Source of the DNA: Sinohyriopsis cumingii
Lineage: Eukaryota > Mollusca > Bivalvia > Unionida > Unionidae
DNA length: 64,000 bases
Assembly: GCA_028554795.2 (NCBI GenBank)
Contig: CM068838.1
Span: forward strand, 127,817,428 to 127,881,427
Reading direction: 5' to 3'
Shown one piece after another: positions 13,202 through 26,960 of this stretch; positions within the stretch are counted from its first letter, which is position 1; every line of letters begins with the position of its first letter. Below the pieces are notes generated by a model. It made no database searches. It worked only from the letters and a program-made list of their open reading frames with translations, and was not told the DNA's origin. The translations under genes were made by a program, and so were the position numbers.

Positions 13202-16200
13202 ATGTCTTTTCTGGGAGTAAGAAATATTCATCCAGTGCAAGCTATGTCCACTCTGGTATTTTTAGGATTGGCTATGAACTGCATTGGTGTTCTTGCACGT
13301 AAGTACTCACTTATGATATGAAAATATAGACTTTGTCACGTGTTGTCTTGAATGATACATTTGTGTTGGAATGGCGATGTACTTCTTTTATACGAAAACC
13401 TTAAATAATCTCTCTTCCTATCGATATTTACCCTTGAACACAAGGTAGACACGAACGCACATTGCAAAACTAATACTTATTGATAGATAATATCACATAT
13501 TTTTGTATCAAGTTTATTCAAAAGTTTCTATTTTTATATTCATATTTTTGTTCGTGTTTAATAGAATACTCGCACAACATAATATCGAGTTTATAGACTA
13601 CTACACATGTGATTATAAAATAAAACAAACTGAAACTCATGTTTCCAAAACCGTTATATTACCACAAAACCATTCTTTGGAAAGTCATAAGCCTTATTTG
13701 TCACCAAGAATCGCAAATTTCTCCAAAATCTTGCCAAATTTGTTACTGTCATAATAAAAACAATAAACTTCCCGCTGTATCCATAATTTACAACAATATA
13801 ATTTGTTTTCTTCTTTTGTCTTTCTCGTGCAGCTTTTGTACACTCCACGAGAGACATTGTGATCTACGAAAACAATGTTACATTAGTGTAGCCAAATGAT
13901 CTGACATTACGTCCGAAAGTTTAGTCTTGCTATGATTGTAAATGTTGACCTGTGATGTGATTTGTATATCCATATGTTAGTGATATCACCCTACAATCTT
14001 GTAGCAGTTGTGGTATTCTCGTATGCCACCTATGCGTGGCCTGAGATTTGTTTTATTAATAAAAGTATTGTTCTGTTCTGTTCTGTTCTAAAACTCATTC
14101 AACTGGGATTAATACACAGTGGAGCATATATGTTTTTATACGAATTTTCTTTATACGATACGTTTATGTGAACACAGCGAACTAAACTACTAGTAGTTCT
14201 ATGGCTGGTGGTAAATTTTAGTATGCGATAATTATGTATATTAACTATTTCTAAATGATATGCACAAATATCTGAATAATATCTACTATTCATTCTAATC
14301 GCAACTGTCTTGGACATGCTTGGCGTAGTAGGATTATATTATGAATCCGTACGGTCAACGACCTAATTAAAATGATGTCAGATCACAGCCATGTTGGACA
14401 ACAAAGTTTACCGTTTATGCCATGACTTGTTCGTTGTCCAGATAAACTGCAAGGTCAGCTCCTGCAACTGTTTGATCTGGCCGACATTTCGCACAGTGGA
14501 CTTGTATGATCTATGGATACTATCTGGTTCAGGAGTCCTTATATTGGAAAATGTTTGAAGTAATGTTTTCTACAATTTGTTTAACACTGGAGTTACGATT
14601 TGCGGAACTCAAGAAGGACAAGAAAATAAACGACACTAGTTCATCTTACGCATACTACTGCAACGTCAGTAATGGTTGTGGCATTAGTCATAGAAAGAAC
14701 TAGAAGCATTTGCAGTGTTCTGAGCAAGACATTTTGCACGTTAATTGAAAGAAGAACAATTAAAACTTTGTTCAGTTTTGTTGCACTTTCACTTTTCACC
14801 AGCCCATGTTTACTGAGCTTGTAAAATTCATTCTTTTGTTTAGATCGATGCCAGAGAAATGAATATTTTGATCCACATACGGGGAACTGTGATCCCTGTG
14901 CCCCTTTGTGTGCGGTGATGAACTGTTCGAAGATTTGTCCAGGTAAATTCTCGACCTTTATATCTACTTACATATTTACCTAATTACCTACCAACTGAGA
15001 GTAAAACATATTCTACCTGAACAGCATACTAAGATAATTACGTGAGAAAACATTCCAAAATGTAGTCAATATTTTACAGAAAGAACAACATTATTAATGC
15101 ACATACAAGATATCAATTGCTGATTGCTGAAATAATCATTAAAATATATAACAGATAATGTTTGTTGAAGGTTTTAATTCCACGTTCAACAACATTATTA
15201 CTTCAGTCTATTCGTAACTGATTTGTAAAGGTTAAGCGAGGTAGGACCACATTGGGAATTTATATGGTCAACGACTTAAAAAAGATGACAAATATCATCC
15301 ATTTTGAATTAGAAAGTGTACTGTTTTCGCTATAACTTGTTCTTTGTTTCAATAAACAACTGGGTCAACCCCAACAACTCTCGTAGCTTGACGCCATTTT
15401 GCAGAATGGACTTATTTTAATTATGGATAATATCTCCTTCAGCGCTCGTTACAATCAAAATTACTCGAAATTAAGGTTTGTTCAGTTTGTTTCAAAACTG
15501 GAATGAGGATTATTTTTATAAAAATTGGAATAAAAGAAGAAAAAAAAATGAAATTAGATCATCTGGCGCGTCCTACTGTAAAATCAGTAGTTGTATCAGT
15601 AATAGTCGTGGTGGTGGTAGTACTAGTAGTGGTGACAGTAAACGCACCACAACAATAGCTTTCAAGGAAGCTGAAATTGCAGTAATGATTGCAATAGAAT
15701 CACTAGAAACATTTGAAGTATTCTAAGCAGAAAAAGTTACATGTATAATGAAAAATGAAAAAATATTACAACTGTTCAGTTTTGTTGTACTTTCATCATA
15801 CCCATTTGTTTTCTTTCCTTTTTAGATCTCTGCCAGAAGGATGAATATTTTGACCCACATACGGGAAACTGTGATCTCTGTGCACCTTTATGTGAGGTGA
15901 TGAATTGCTCGAAGATTTGTCCAGGTACCTTCTTGAATTAATATCTACTTACCTTTTTACCTACTTACCTACCTACTTGCATTAATACAGATTGCTTACA
16001 AAAAGCTAAACAACATTTCAAAATGTAGGCAATACTTCACAGAAAGAACCATACTAACACTACTGTTACACACACATACGCGCACGAATGCTAGTTCAAT
16101 ACTGTTTGTGTTTGTAGGTTTTGATGCCACTTCGAACACATTATTGGGTATAATGTGTATGAGTAAATTGGAGCTGAGAGCATTTCTCAAGGAGACACTG

Positions 16201-16835
16201 AGGTAGTTGACTCTGGCAGGACTGGGTGCGTATCGAACCCGCAACCCTTGGATTACTAGTCTGATGCTCTACCAACTGACATACCGCGGCTCTCGAAACA
16301 GAATAAAACAAATAAGCAATGCAGTCTTTGTACATGTTTATTTCTCATCTTTCATAATTAGATAATCACATGAGAAGTGACCAACAATCGATAATTACGA
16401 TGGTTATCAATACAAGTTCAGCACACTCTTTATAGAACGTATTTTAAATTTATATCTTTTTTCCTGAAATATATGCTTCAGGTACATCGAAGGAAATGTA
16501 GACTGTATATTATTGTAACTCATATTCTCTCTTGTATGTATATTTCAGATTTCGTAATCCACAATTCTTCTTCTGCTCCTGCTAAAGTATCGTCTTTTGG
16601 CCGAGGTTCAGTCATAGACAATTTCATCATAATCACAATAGCCTCGACCTGTTCGGCTTTAGTTTTGGCATTACTTGGCTTTCTTATCTTCAAAACGTTC
16701 TCCGGAAAGAGGATTAAACGGTGTTCATCGGGAATAACAGCAACGTTAATACAAGAGACAGAACAGAACAGAAAAGAAGATGACCCAGAAAAGGCGGTAT
16801 TAACCTCAAACCTTGATACCTGTGATATCCTCTGA
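13202..16835 (+). CDS. BCMA/TACI-like TNF receptor with two cysteine modules, gene B (4 exons, 193 aa)
   Basis: Predicted type I membrane receptor. Exons are 13202-13298 (signal peptide, residues 1-32), 14844-14942 (module 1), 15826-15924 (module 2) and 16549-16835 (stalk, membrane span about 124-146, 47-residue tail). Every junction is phase 1 with GT/AG borders. Both module exons are exactly 99 nt and keep C-x12-C-x2-C-x3-C-x4-C-x3-C. They are near-identical, ending in MNCSKICP, so one arose by recent duplication. Flanking intron sequence is duplicated too. Vertebrate TACI likewise has two such modules and BCMA one. The tail is basic near the membrane (KRIKRC) and has LIQET (165-169), a TRAF-binding-like segment, then an acidic stretch. 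No poly(A) signal lies close to the stop; the nearest AATAAA I see is at 17102-17107. A tRNA-derived SINE sits in the last intron. Confidence 0.82.
14340..15930 (+). repeat. Tandem segmental duplication of a module exon with flanking intron (gene B)
   Basis: Sequence around 14340-14990 and 15260-15930 aligns by eye in order: a NNATGTTGG/CATTTTGAA block, a CTTGTTCTTTG-like block, a GGACTTRTWWWATNNATGGATA block, a TGTTCAGTTTTGTTG block, then the 99-nt module exon and its donor. This is one duplication of about 0.9 kb carrying a complete symmetric exon. The intron copies have diverged more than the exons. Confidence 0.7.
16141..16300 (-). repeat. tRNA-Lys-like SINE head and body in the last intron of gene B
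   Basis: On the minus strand, a tRNA-like stretch has an A-box (GTCAGTTGGTAGAGCATC) and a B-box (GGGTTCGATACGC). A body rich in TCCTTGAGAAATG and ATTATACCCAATAATG follows. The acceptor stem does not pair, so it is a SINE rather than a working tRNA gene. Confidence 0.6.
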
Positions 16836-16839
16836 CGAT

Positions 16840-19285
16840 CTGGTGCATTTCCATAATGTGTACGTGCATCTTTCAGAGCAGGATCGAAATCAGGAGATAA
16901 GAAATGAGTGACTATTATATGATATGCATTTGAAAAAAAATTGAATGGATTATCTCAAGCAGTTGGAGACATAAAAAATATTAAAATTCTGGCAGAGTCC
17001 ATATAAGAACAAGGACTTTCTTAAATTAAAAAAATGTTAAAGGATTGTTATTGGTTTATTATATTAAACACTCTAATGTTATTCCTTTAATAACAATACA
17101 TAATAAATCAATAGATTCACTATGTAATATATAATGCATTTATCTAGTGGTAATATTGTTATGTATGATTTTAATATTTTATATCTTAGTTTTTGTGATA
17201 TATGCGTCCTTTTAAAGCTAGTGTATAGATGTTAGATGATAGGTTGGGACGTGATATATGTCTCCCTGTAGCGGCTAGTGCATAGATGCTAGGTGATATG
17301 TTGGGACGTGATATCTGTCTGCCTGTGACGGCTAGTGTCTCGATGTTAGGTGATATGTTGGGACGTGATATCTGTCTCCCTGTAAAGGCTAGTGTCTCGA
17401 TGTTAGGTGATAGGTTGGGACGTGATATCTGTCTCCCTGTAACGGCTAGTGTTTCTGTTTTGTGATATGCTGGAACCACAGGCACTTGTTTCTAAAAAAA
17501 GGGGAAAACTAGTAACACCCTCCAATCCCGATTAACACAAGGTAACTAACTATTTCGGTTCGAAATCTGACTCCTTGTTAATTTTCTTACACTGCCTGTA
17601 TATTTAATCGGTCATAACGTACACTACCGTAAATAAGACCTGACAAACCGTTATCTCATGTAAGCTTTAAGTACCTTACTGATTTTAACAGGCACTTTTA
17701 CTTTAAGTCCCTCCGTTGTTTCATGTCTTATCTAATTTTACACTGATTTGTGGATAATATTTCCGGTCTAATTCGGTGTGAATGCGTCTAGATCGTTCTT
17801 GCCTCATTGATTTCTTTTCCTCTACGCAAATGACTAAAAGATATGCACTCTACAAATAAATGAACAATACAGTAAATGAACAGATTACTTGAAATAATGT
17901 ACGAAGTGTTATTTCCAAATGTGTTTGAAGGACAATACATTTGATTTTCATTACAATTTTAACTGTTTTCTTTTGTGGGTATTCATTTTTATAAAAACGG
18001 TGACCCATAGTCACATTCACTCCGACGTAAACCTGAGGTGTTGTCCTTCAAACAGCGTTCAAGTATACAAGACACGAAGCAAAGGAGAAACTTCGAGTAA
18101 AAACGGCCACTGCAAAGTCAGTAAGGTGCTTAAATCGTACATGTGGAAAAGGTTTGCAATGTCTCATTTTACGGTGTTGATAGCTACGAGTGTCTAAAAA
18201 GTATAAAAAATGAACATGGTCTGTTGCCCTGTGTTAACTGGGAGTAGAGTAGGGCGATATCAATAGTTTCTCTTTTTATGTTGAAGGAACCAAGAACCTG
18301 TGATTTGGATGCGATGTATATATACTTCCTTTAAAAGTAAGCATTAACATATTACGTGATCTTTTCAACTGTTTATTGACGATTTGATAAAAACATTCTA
18401 TTATTTTTAACTATCGTATATATTGATTTCTGAATGCACTCTTGTCCAATTTCAGTCACGGTCATACATTTATTCATCTTTCTCTATCTTATTTATTTTA
18501 CCTGAATTGTGTATGTTTACATACAATTTTATAAAATCATATTAATTTTTACTTCCATTATTCCATGTAAATTTCTTACCGATTGTACTGAAAAGGTTTA
18601 TTCTAACTTTTGAGAATTTGTAGCCCTACCCCATTTGTTAATATTTATTGCATTAAAATATTTTTTTTAAACTAACAGGCCGATTGATTACTACTTAAGG
18701 ACAACCTGTACAATTTCATAACGCCATAAAGATGTAAAAGGAGAAAGAGGAAAGCCTTCATTTCACATGAGTGACAGTGACAGTGATTTCTATTACTATC
18801 ATGTTTGCTGGCTCATTGAATATTGGTAATCCGTGTTGCTAGATCTTTATCTTTTTGTGTGTTATTTCAGTTATTTATTTTATAAAGGTGACTATTTAGA
18901 CAACAACCGTTTCTCGTATGCGCGGCAAAATATTAAAGTAACTATAATGTATAACCATTTTGTATGCTTAATTTTTGTCCATGATTGTAGATTGTACTTT
19001 AAGATAATCATCATTTGTAAACATCATCTTTACGCAACTAACGTTTGTCTAAGGTTGTAAGTTGTGAATAAAATGTTTACATGGCTGTTAGAGTTCAGAA
19101 TATTCTAGAAACAGTTTGATGGAATTTTCCAATCAGAAATAATTCAAATCAAGGGTCTTAGGTCAAGTGAAATTTGTATATTATTTTTATTCCCCGATAT
19201 GTGTAGCAATTATCTCTCTTCACATGAGTAATCGTCAGTGTCACAATCCTTCATTTCGTTGTCGTTCGTGTCCTCATCGTTTTAA
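16840..19285. other. Intergenic, no supported gene
   Basis: AT-rich sequence downstream of gene B. Apart from the 57-bp minisatellite at 17190-17475 I see no coding region, RNA gene or cysteine-module exon. Confidence 0.6.
17190..17475. repeat. 57-bp minisatellite
   Basis: About five copies of a unit containing GGTTGGGACGTGATATCTG. Because 57 is divisible by three, an open frame of 99 codons persists on the minus strand with a 19-residue period. No signal peptide, splice site or domain supports coding. Confidence 0.85.
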
Positions 19286-19289
19286 AATC

Positions 19290-20400
19290 TTCTGTGAAAT
19301 GTATCTGCAGCATGAACAGGACCGCCTATCACGTCTTATTAACTTCAATAAGGCTTTCGACAAGGTATGCAATGCAACCTTTCGGGTCACCATGCAGATA
19401 CACAATAAAAACACAAAACTAATCAGCACCATAGAAGACCTGTATGACAAGGCGTCTAGAGCAGTGTTCATCAATGCAATATAGGAGACTGGTTCAGAAA
19501 CACAGTCGAAGTCAGTCAGGGGTGACTCCCCTCACCAACTCTCTTCAACCCTTACCTGGAAAGGATCATGTTGGATGCCCTGGACGACCACGATGGCATT
19601 GCCAATGTTGATTTCAGAATAATAACCAAACTACGCTTCGCTGATGATGTGGAAGGTTTAGCAGGGGATGAATAACTGGAAGAATTAGTAAACCGTTTCA
19701 ATCAAGCTTCATTCAAGTTTTTCATGGAGATCAGCGTTGAAAAGATCAAACTAATGACAAACAACCCGAGTGGCATCCAAAAGGAAATAAGAGCGAATGG
19801 ACAGAAGCTGGACACAGTGGTTAGCATCAAGTACACAGGTGCTATCGCCTCTGATAAAGGTTCAAAACCTGAGACTCTGTCCAGGATTGCACAGACAACA
19901 GCTGCACGGGATAAGCAGAAGCCTGTTTGGAAGGTCAGCAACATCATGCTTGGGTCCAAGATCAAGCTTATGCGCTCCCTCGTCATGTCCATATTCATGT
20001 AAACATGTGAGACATGGACCCTGACAAAAGGACTTGAGAGAATAATCCTTGCCTTAGAGATGAGCTGTTATGGAAGGATCCTGATCATTTCATACGTAGA
20101 CCACGTCTCTAATGAGGAGGTGCGTATTAGAATCCAAGGTGCAATTCGACCGTATGAGGATCTGCACATCAGTGTAAACAAACGCAAACTAAGATGGTAT
20201 AGTCACGTCTTACGCTCATCTGGCCTGTCACAGACAGTCCTAAAGAGCACAGTGAGAGCAAAGAGAAAACAAATTAGACAGAATAGACATGGGCTTTGCA
20301 AAGTCCTAAACAGCTGCGCAGAACAGGGACAAATGGAGAGAGATTCTCGCTAAATCACCAGTGGCGCCCCTACGACCAGCCTAGTTAAGGGAGAAATGAA
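19290..20400 (+). pseudogene. Decayed RTE-like non-LTR retrotransposon, reverse transcriptase and 3' end
   Basis: Three plus-strand frames read as consecutive pieces of one reverse transcriptase: a FNKAFDKV segment, then LRFADDVEGLAGDE (the catalytic FADD motif), an EISVEKIKLMTNN segment, a TCETWTL segment, and a C-terminal RKLRWYSHVLRSSGL segment. Stops and frame changes occur near 19484, 19675 and 20002, so it cannot be translated as one protein. It ends with a GAAATGAATGAATGAA-type short repeat, as expected for the 3' tail of RTE/CR1-like elements. The 5' endonuclease part is absent, as in typical 5'-truncated copies. Confidence 0.8.
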
Positions 20401-21285
20401 ATGAATGAATGAAAAACATCATCAGTGTCCTTACAAGTAATAGTGATGGCGATAAGATTAGAAGCAAAAGGGATGAAGTTTAGGTGATTACGAAAATTTG
20501 ATTATGTTTAAGACAATATGGAAGCAAACGAAATTCAAGATAAAGTTCTCTATGTTGCCGTCCCGTTTAATGCATCATTTAGATTATAATTTATATTCCA
20601 TCTTTCAAGAGACATTAAAGAGAATTAAAAATAGAGGGGTTGTGTGCTTTAAACTTTAAAAGAGGAGCATAGAGGTTCTATGGAATGGAGGGGTGATTGC
20701 TATACACTTTTAATACAACTATGTAATTAGTTGAGAACCCGTGTTGTAAACAGAGACACGTTATTAATCTTTTGAACATCCAAATAGTGCCACTTGATAA
20801 TATATGCTAAAAAACGTAAACGTACACTGAAGCGAATTGCGTATGAACCCTCTTGTTTTACAACATAAAAATAATCGCATGCTCAGTATATATATCAAAA
20901 AGATATCTAAGCGGTCAAGATTATCTCTTAACGGTTATTTCTGATCGGTATATATTTTTAGATTGATTTTGTCAGTTATCTTTTTCTGATTCTGACCTTC
21001 TATTATTGTTATTATTTTTTTTTACTTCAACCAATCAGTTTTATGGTATATACTGTTAAATCGTGTTGCTAAATAGGATGATTGTATGATCATTCTTCGT
21101 ATCACATGGTCATGATTTCAGTCTAACATTATATAGTTCGATTCAACGCGTCGTACAGTTAAAATGGCATTTGTACAATTGTAAAGCAAAATAAATTCTA
21201 CTTTTATTCTCTACATCATATAATAAAACGAATATAGAACTTTAGGTTTGATGAATATGACATTTTATGTGTAAAATGTGTAGGT
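20401..21285. other. Intergenic, nothing recognised
   Basis: AT-rich sequence with no domain, RNA gene or repeat family I could identify. Confidence 0.5.
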
Positions 21286-21289
21286 GTTA

Positions 21290-21680
21290 AATATCACGAT
21301 ATTCGAGTTATCTAACGTGAACAGGGGGTTCTTTACCTACAGTGAGTACTACATTGTCAAAATTCGACTCACATCTAGGGTATACAGTAATATCTCAGAC
21401 TTATCTGAAGTGTACAAGGGGACACGTTATGTCCAGTGAGTCACCCAAAACTAATGTCTTTGAGTTATTTGCAGTGTACAAGGGCAATCGTTACGCACAT
21501 TGAGTCCTACTTTTTCATAGCAAAGCTAATGTCTTCTGAGTTATTTGAAGTGTACAAGGGGAATCGGTACGCCCATTCAGTCATACTTTTTCATAGCAAA
21601 GCTAATATATGTTTAGTTATTTTGAAGTGTACTAGGGGAATCGTTACGCCAATGGAGTACTACACTGTCAAAGCGTGACT
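21290..21680. repeat. Imperfect 64-77 bp tandem repeat
   Basis: At least four copies share AGTGTACAAGGGGAATCGTT, a TTTTTCATAGCAAAGCTAAT segment and TGAGTTATTTG. Successive copies are spaced 64, 76 and 77 bp. Confidence 0.75.
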
Positions 21681-21974
21681 GACATCTATATATCCTGCAA
21701 GTCTTTGGCATCAGATACACAGACAGAAAACTACCCTGTATGGGCTTGTCAAGATTCACAGCAAACGATAGAACCAAGGATAATGCAACAGGAGCATGCA
21801 CTGTTAGGATACAAACATGAATCACCAGCTGCTTTTGAACATTTAGATATCATTACAACTATTGTTATTAAGAGTATTCTGAACGGAGCATTATATGCAC
21901 ACTCCATGTATAGTAGTCCTCTGTGTAACTACTAGTAAGGCATTGGTAACTCTGGAGATTGTTGATCAAGCGTC

Positions 21975-22905
21975 TCAATGACCTGGACCTTTGGTCAGGA
22001 TATGCTGTCTCGAACTAAACTTGCTGTTCAGAAACAACAATGTTCTTATTTTAGACTTACCATGACTACGACATCTGACTTTTAGACCAAGAATATATAG
22101 ATTTCTTTATTGTCCAAAGTCCACGCTATTCAAAACGTTTGGATAAAGAGCGTACCGCAGAACAAAATGTATTGTTTAAAACCTGTTTTTGTTTGGGCAC
22201 ACTGACTTTGCCTTTTGAACTTTGAACCCGAAGATCAAAGATTTCTTCCATATTTGATGGTTTTTGCCTCCACAAACGTTGGTCAAGATGAGCGGCCTAG
22301 AATACAAGTTACTGTGCAGAAAAAAATCTTCCACACTTTATCTTGTTGACCTTTTGAATGAAAGAACTCTTCAATGGGCTTCGTTTATTACAAACACTGT
22401 ATGTCATTACAAGCTGTGGAGAAAGTGCGTGCTCGTGAATCGATATTTGGCAGGAAACTTTATATTCTTTCAGATATAGTGACCTTCAACTTTGACCTTT
22501 TGACCCAAATCGTCATACCTCTTTGATAACCTCAAGTGCAACTATCTACGATGTTGGTCAAGGTTTTGTTAAGCAGTATTGATATTATTGCGCATAAACC
22601 ACTTTTCTCCCTTCGGTCACATTGACCTTGACATGTGGCCTTTCGACTCTCATATCAACCAGCGTTTTCCTTGCTACATGTGCAAACCATCCACAAACGT
22701 TTTGTGCAGGTATCCGAAATATAACTAATTTTGTTGCGCTAAAACCCTTTTCTTCTTATCTGCGTAACAATGACCATTGAACTTCGATCTTTTAACCCTG
22801 AAATAGACAAATATCTTCTTTTCCCAAAGTCCAAGCCATCTGCAAAGTTTGGTAAAACTATATGGCCGACACCTGAGTTATTGTGCGGAAACAACATTAG
22901 TAATA
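21975..22905. repeat. Diverged ~160-bp tandem repeats (TGACCTT...TTGACC type)
   Basis: About five or six diverged units. Each has a TGACCTTGACCTTTKGACC-like part, a CCAAAGTCCA part, a GTTTGGTCAA part and a GTTATTGTGCRGAAACAAC end. Repeats of this style are common in mollusc genomes (from memory). No coding signal. Confidence 0.65.
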
Positions 22906-24739
22906 TATATATAATATAATACGATCCGCTTTATGGCTGGCGTATACAGATCTAATACTACTGATATATTGAGTACATATTATTTCTATGAAGTGATTTA
23001 GAACCGTAAACACGGAACAACTCTGCGATTCGACTTCGTACAGCATAAACTATATTATCAGATGAATTCTAGACATTAAGAGGTTGCCCCTTTAATACCC
23101 AGGAAAAATATTTCAATGTACCTTTGTTTTTATTTTTGCAAAAAATTTAACGTCCTCGAACATTTCGAATAAGAACTGTGCTGATAATGTGCGAGTTTGA
23201 GAGAGACAGACAGACAGACACATAGAGTTTAGTAGTTGTATATGCGTGTATGCTACATTTTAACGTATCCTTGACGTAAATAGTTTTAAATTTTTGTAAG
23301 AACGTTTTATATACCTTTGCAATGACAGATTCTCTAGAACGATAGCAAAATCACCCAGATTGAAGCATTTATTGTTGTTCTTTTGAGGTAAATAGCAAAA
23401 TGGGAAAAACGTATCTATGTATATCTAATTATAGCAGTGGCTGGGTATTTATCAAGCTAATTATAAATCAAAGGTGACAGATGTTTTCTTGAATTAATGG
23501 AATTACTGGACACCAATTAAGTTTACACTTTCTTTCTAAAGTATCTTTTGATCTAGGAAAGTAAATCGTCACTTTTGTAGCGGGGATATCAGTCAAATGT
23601 GAAAGTATCTGATGAGTTATTGTTTGCTTCTTGAACAACAATAAAAACAAACATCATCATCATCAACAACAACAGGGAAAGAAACAGCAAGATATTTTTT
23701 GGATTCGAAGGGGTAAAAAAACAAAGATAGGTTCCTAAAATAACTCCTAAGGGAGTTTCCGACAGCCTTCTAAATTTAGAGAGATACAATCGTATTTTTG
23801 TGATTTATCTATCTTCCATTCGTTTTTCATAGTTGCCGGAAATCTTTGCTGGTTTGTTTTCTCTCCACACGACTAGTAATGATAATATACGACGTCTTCC
23901 TGCAGTCAACTTTGACACAGAAGACAAATCTTTCAGATACTGTTACTACAATGTTATGGTATTTCACTACAATGATATTTATCTAGGACAAAGATACTGG
24001 CTGACCAAATCGGATTCTCTAAAAAAAAAAAAAAAACAAGCCACGACTTCCCTGTATTGTCACGGTAAGGTTATCGATTAAATCCGTATTACTGTTCATC
24101 CAAACCAATATGTTATAATACACATTAAGTCAAAGATTTATTTTCATATAATTTCATTTTCGGTACATGCAAGAATTCGTGTATATTTCATATTGTATTC
24201 CATGCAGTTGTGTATGCTTACCTACACATATTCTGAAAAGTTTTACCTTTATAAATTATGTGTGTTTTAATAATTAATGTGTATGTTTGTCGATATAAGA
24301 TATCGGAGGAAAAAAAACAACATATAAATTGTTTATCTGATGTCGACAATTAACATGTGTGTGTGTTGGATATTCCTAAGGTAAGCTTTAGCCCTGCATT
24401 GTGGATTTGAAGATGTTCATTTACAGTTCTTGCCCATATTAATTACTTTATTGTGCATTTCTCGAGAACAATTCCTGTCTGCAGTTATCCTGCTGTCGAA
24501 TAACCGATCCTACAGCATTAAAGATAGGTTTTTTTTAAAAACACTTAGAGATGATTGTGGAACTGTATACATGCACAACAGGGGTGTTGGGGTGGGGTGA
24601 GGTGGTGGATGGGTGGGGTCCTCGTCAGACTAAAATAACTATTGAGTTTCCACTAATAAATATCTGAGGACTGGATAACACAAGTATAAACCAAAAAGAT
24701 TATGTCTTAAATGAGAAATATTAATCATGTCCTAGAATA

Positions 24740-24869
<130 letters not shown>

Positions 24870-26530
24870 TCATTTACTTGCCACGAACACACGAGCAAAT
24901 GCAGGATACTAAGATGTGAAATGCGTTATACAAAACCATTGTAGGTGTGATTTGATTGCTTGAATACTTTGATTACCTGTAATAGATCAATATTGAGTAT
25001 CTGTGTCAATCAAAATGGTAATTAAAATTCACATTTTAATTTTAAAAAATTCAATCTGTCGTTGTGAAAATATGATGTGTTAATATAATATGGTTAATCG
25101 ACAAGCTGTCACGAGCTTGAGCAAAAGACGCTACCCGGCACATTTCGTATGTTTTTAACACACTGATCATTCCAGACTAATTTTGTTTTCAAAAAGGTAA
25201 CAGCAGAATGTATTTACGACTTCACAGACTGATAGTATAATAGGATACGACTGCAAGTGTCTACACGATATGTATTAATAACCGAGTACCGCATGCATTG
25301 TAGATGTGTATCACAACATCCTTATCGGAAAAGACTACGTGACGCCCAATACTCTGTATCCTGGCAAAAGTCATAGATACCTGACAATGGCGGCCTCATC
25401 GACATTGATCAAACTTCTAAGTTCTGGTTTTTCAAAATTGATCACTTTTAAGTAGGCTTTATTGGATTGCGGACTACTAGTCCGATAAATCAGCCCCTCA
25501 GATCTGTGTTGATACTGATGCAAGATATGTGGGTCTGTTGTCACCTGTTCATTACAATATGCAATTTTGCTGCCTGCAGATCTTTCCGAAACAAATGTGC
25601 GTATTCTTTAGACACATACGGGTAATTGGTAGCAGCCATATCGAGCGCGAAATTCAAAATGGCCACCAAAAGAACCCTTCAGCCGACGGTAGCTCCATAG
25701 CCGCGAGAAATACTGGTAAGTGCATATTTATGTACACCGATGTGTGCATACAAAAGTGTATGCAGACTTTTGCATGTTTAAATGAATAGGTGATATCAGC
25801 CCTTAAACCGAAATCAATATCATCACGGAGAAGGTGCTGATTTATCGGCCAAGCAGACTGCCTGCAAGATTTACTTACCTCCGAAGCTGAGGTGTTTAAC
25901 AACGTGCAAAACTACGTACCTCCGAAAATGAAGATTTGACAACGGAAGTGCTCCAGTACGGATGGCCAACTTACGCTTTTCAAAAACACTTCGCATATTG
26001 TTTTACGAAAAGTTGTGCTTAGTTTAAATTACGATCGAGATAGATATAAGACTGACCGTAACAAGTCATGAAAATGAATAAAGTAATCTGGAACTAATTT
26101 GTTGCTCTTAGCCTACCGACGTGACCTACTGTTAGCTCTTAGCCTACTCCGTGTTGGTCGGCACAGGGTTAATATCCAGCGTCTATGTCGGAGAGTGCGA
26201 CATTAATGTCAGTTTCGAATTGCTAAATATAAGGCTTGCGTTACATACGTTTATCATAGCAATTGTGCTCGAGGAAATTCTATTCTACAGAGTTCTGTAT
26301 AATTTATTGGTTTGAAATCACTAACTGAGGTGCATGTGTAAAAGAGAAGTGATTGCCAGTTGCTACCATAACCAATAAAATGAATATGCAGTTTTATAAA
26401 ACAAAAACATTTTTAAAAAAAGATCTATTCCGACAGGGAAGCCCAGTATGTGGGTTTAGTAGGTTTAGGCACGCTATCTTACAATATATAAATACAGTAT
26501 GCAATATATGTAGGTATTCTGGCAGTCTCT

Positions 26531-26531
26531 C

Positions 26532-26585
<54 letters not shown>
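26531..26585. repeat. (TG)n(AG)n compound microsatellite
   Basis: A TG array passes directly into an AG array. Confidence 0.95.
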
Positions 26586-26588
<3 letters not shown>

Positions 26589-26759
26589 AGATGTGACAAA
26601 TCGGACGTAGAATATCTCTATTACTAAAAGGTACCTATAACTTTTATATCATGATTTACAAAGGGTACTTGAATATATTGCAATTATTGATAATATATGA
26701 CTTCTAAAATTATCGAGAATGCATACATGATATACCATACCGATAGGTTACAGATCATC

Positions 26760-26915
26760 CTTAACGAGACGGGGGGGGGGGGGGGGGGGCAACCGAGGAT
26801 ATATCAATATCACCGGGGCCTGGGCCGAACAACACTTTTTAAGTTCATAAAAGAATTTTTTTTTAACAAGAACTAGGAGAGGCCCGGGAGATTCTTACCT
26901 CAGGGCCCGTGATCG
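26760..26915. repeat. Dispersed repeat, copy 1 (GGGCCGAACAACACTTTTTAA type)
   Basis: Begins with a run of about 19 G, then CAACCGAGGATATATC, a TGGGCCGAACAACACTTTTT segment, an AAGAACTAGGAGAGGC segment and a CAGGGCCCGTGATCGCTCT end. A second copy with the same order lies at 37925-38100. Family unknown. Confidence 0.75.
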
Positions 26916-26960
26916 CTCTTTGCTATCACCCCGATCACACGTTCAACGTCACCAACGAAA

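Noticed and set aside
16190-16300. tRNA-like sequence with A and B boxes, a candidate tRNA gene.
   Set aside because: The acceptor stem does not pair and a SINE body follows. The same holds for the heads at 36440-36545, 40400 and 41101.
17186-17485. 99-codon minus-strand repeat frame with period 19 residues.
   Set aside because: It matches the 57-bp minisatellite exactly. Nothing outside the repeat is coding-like.
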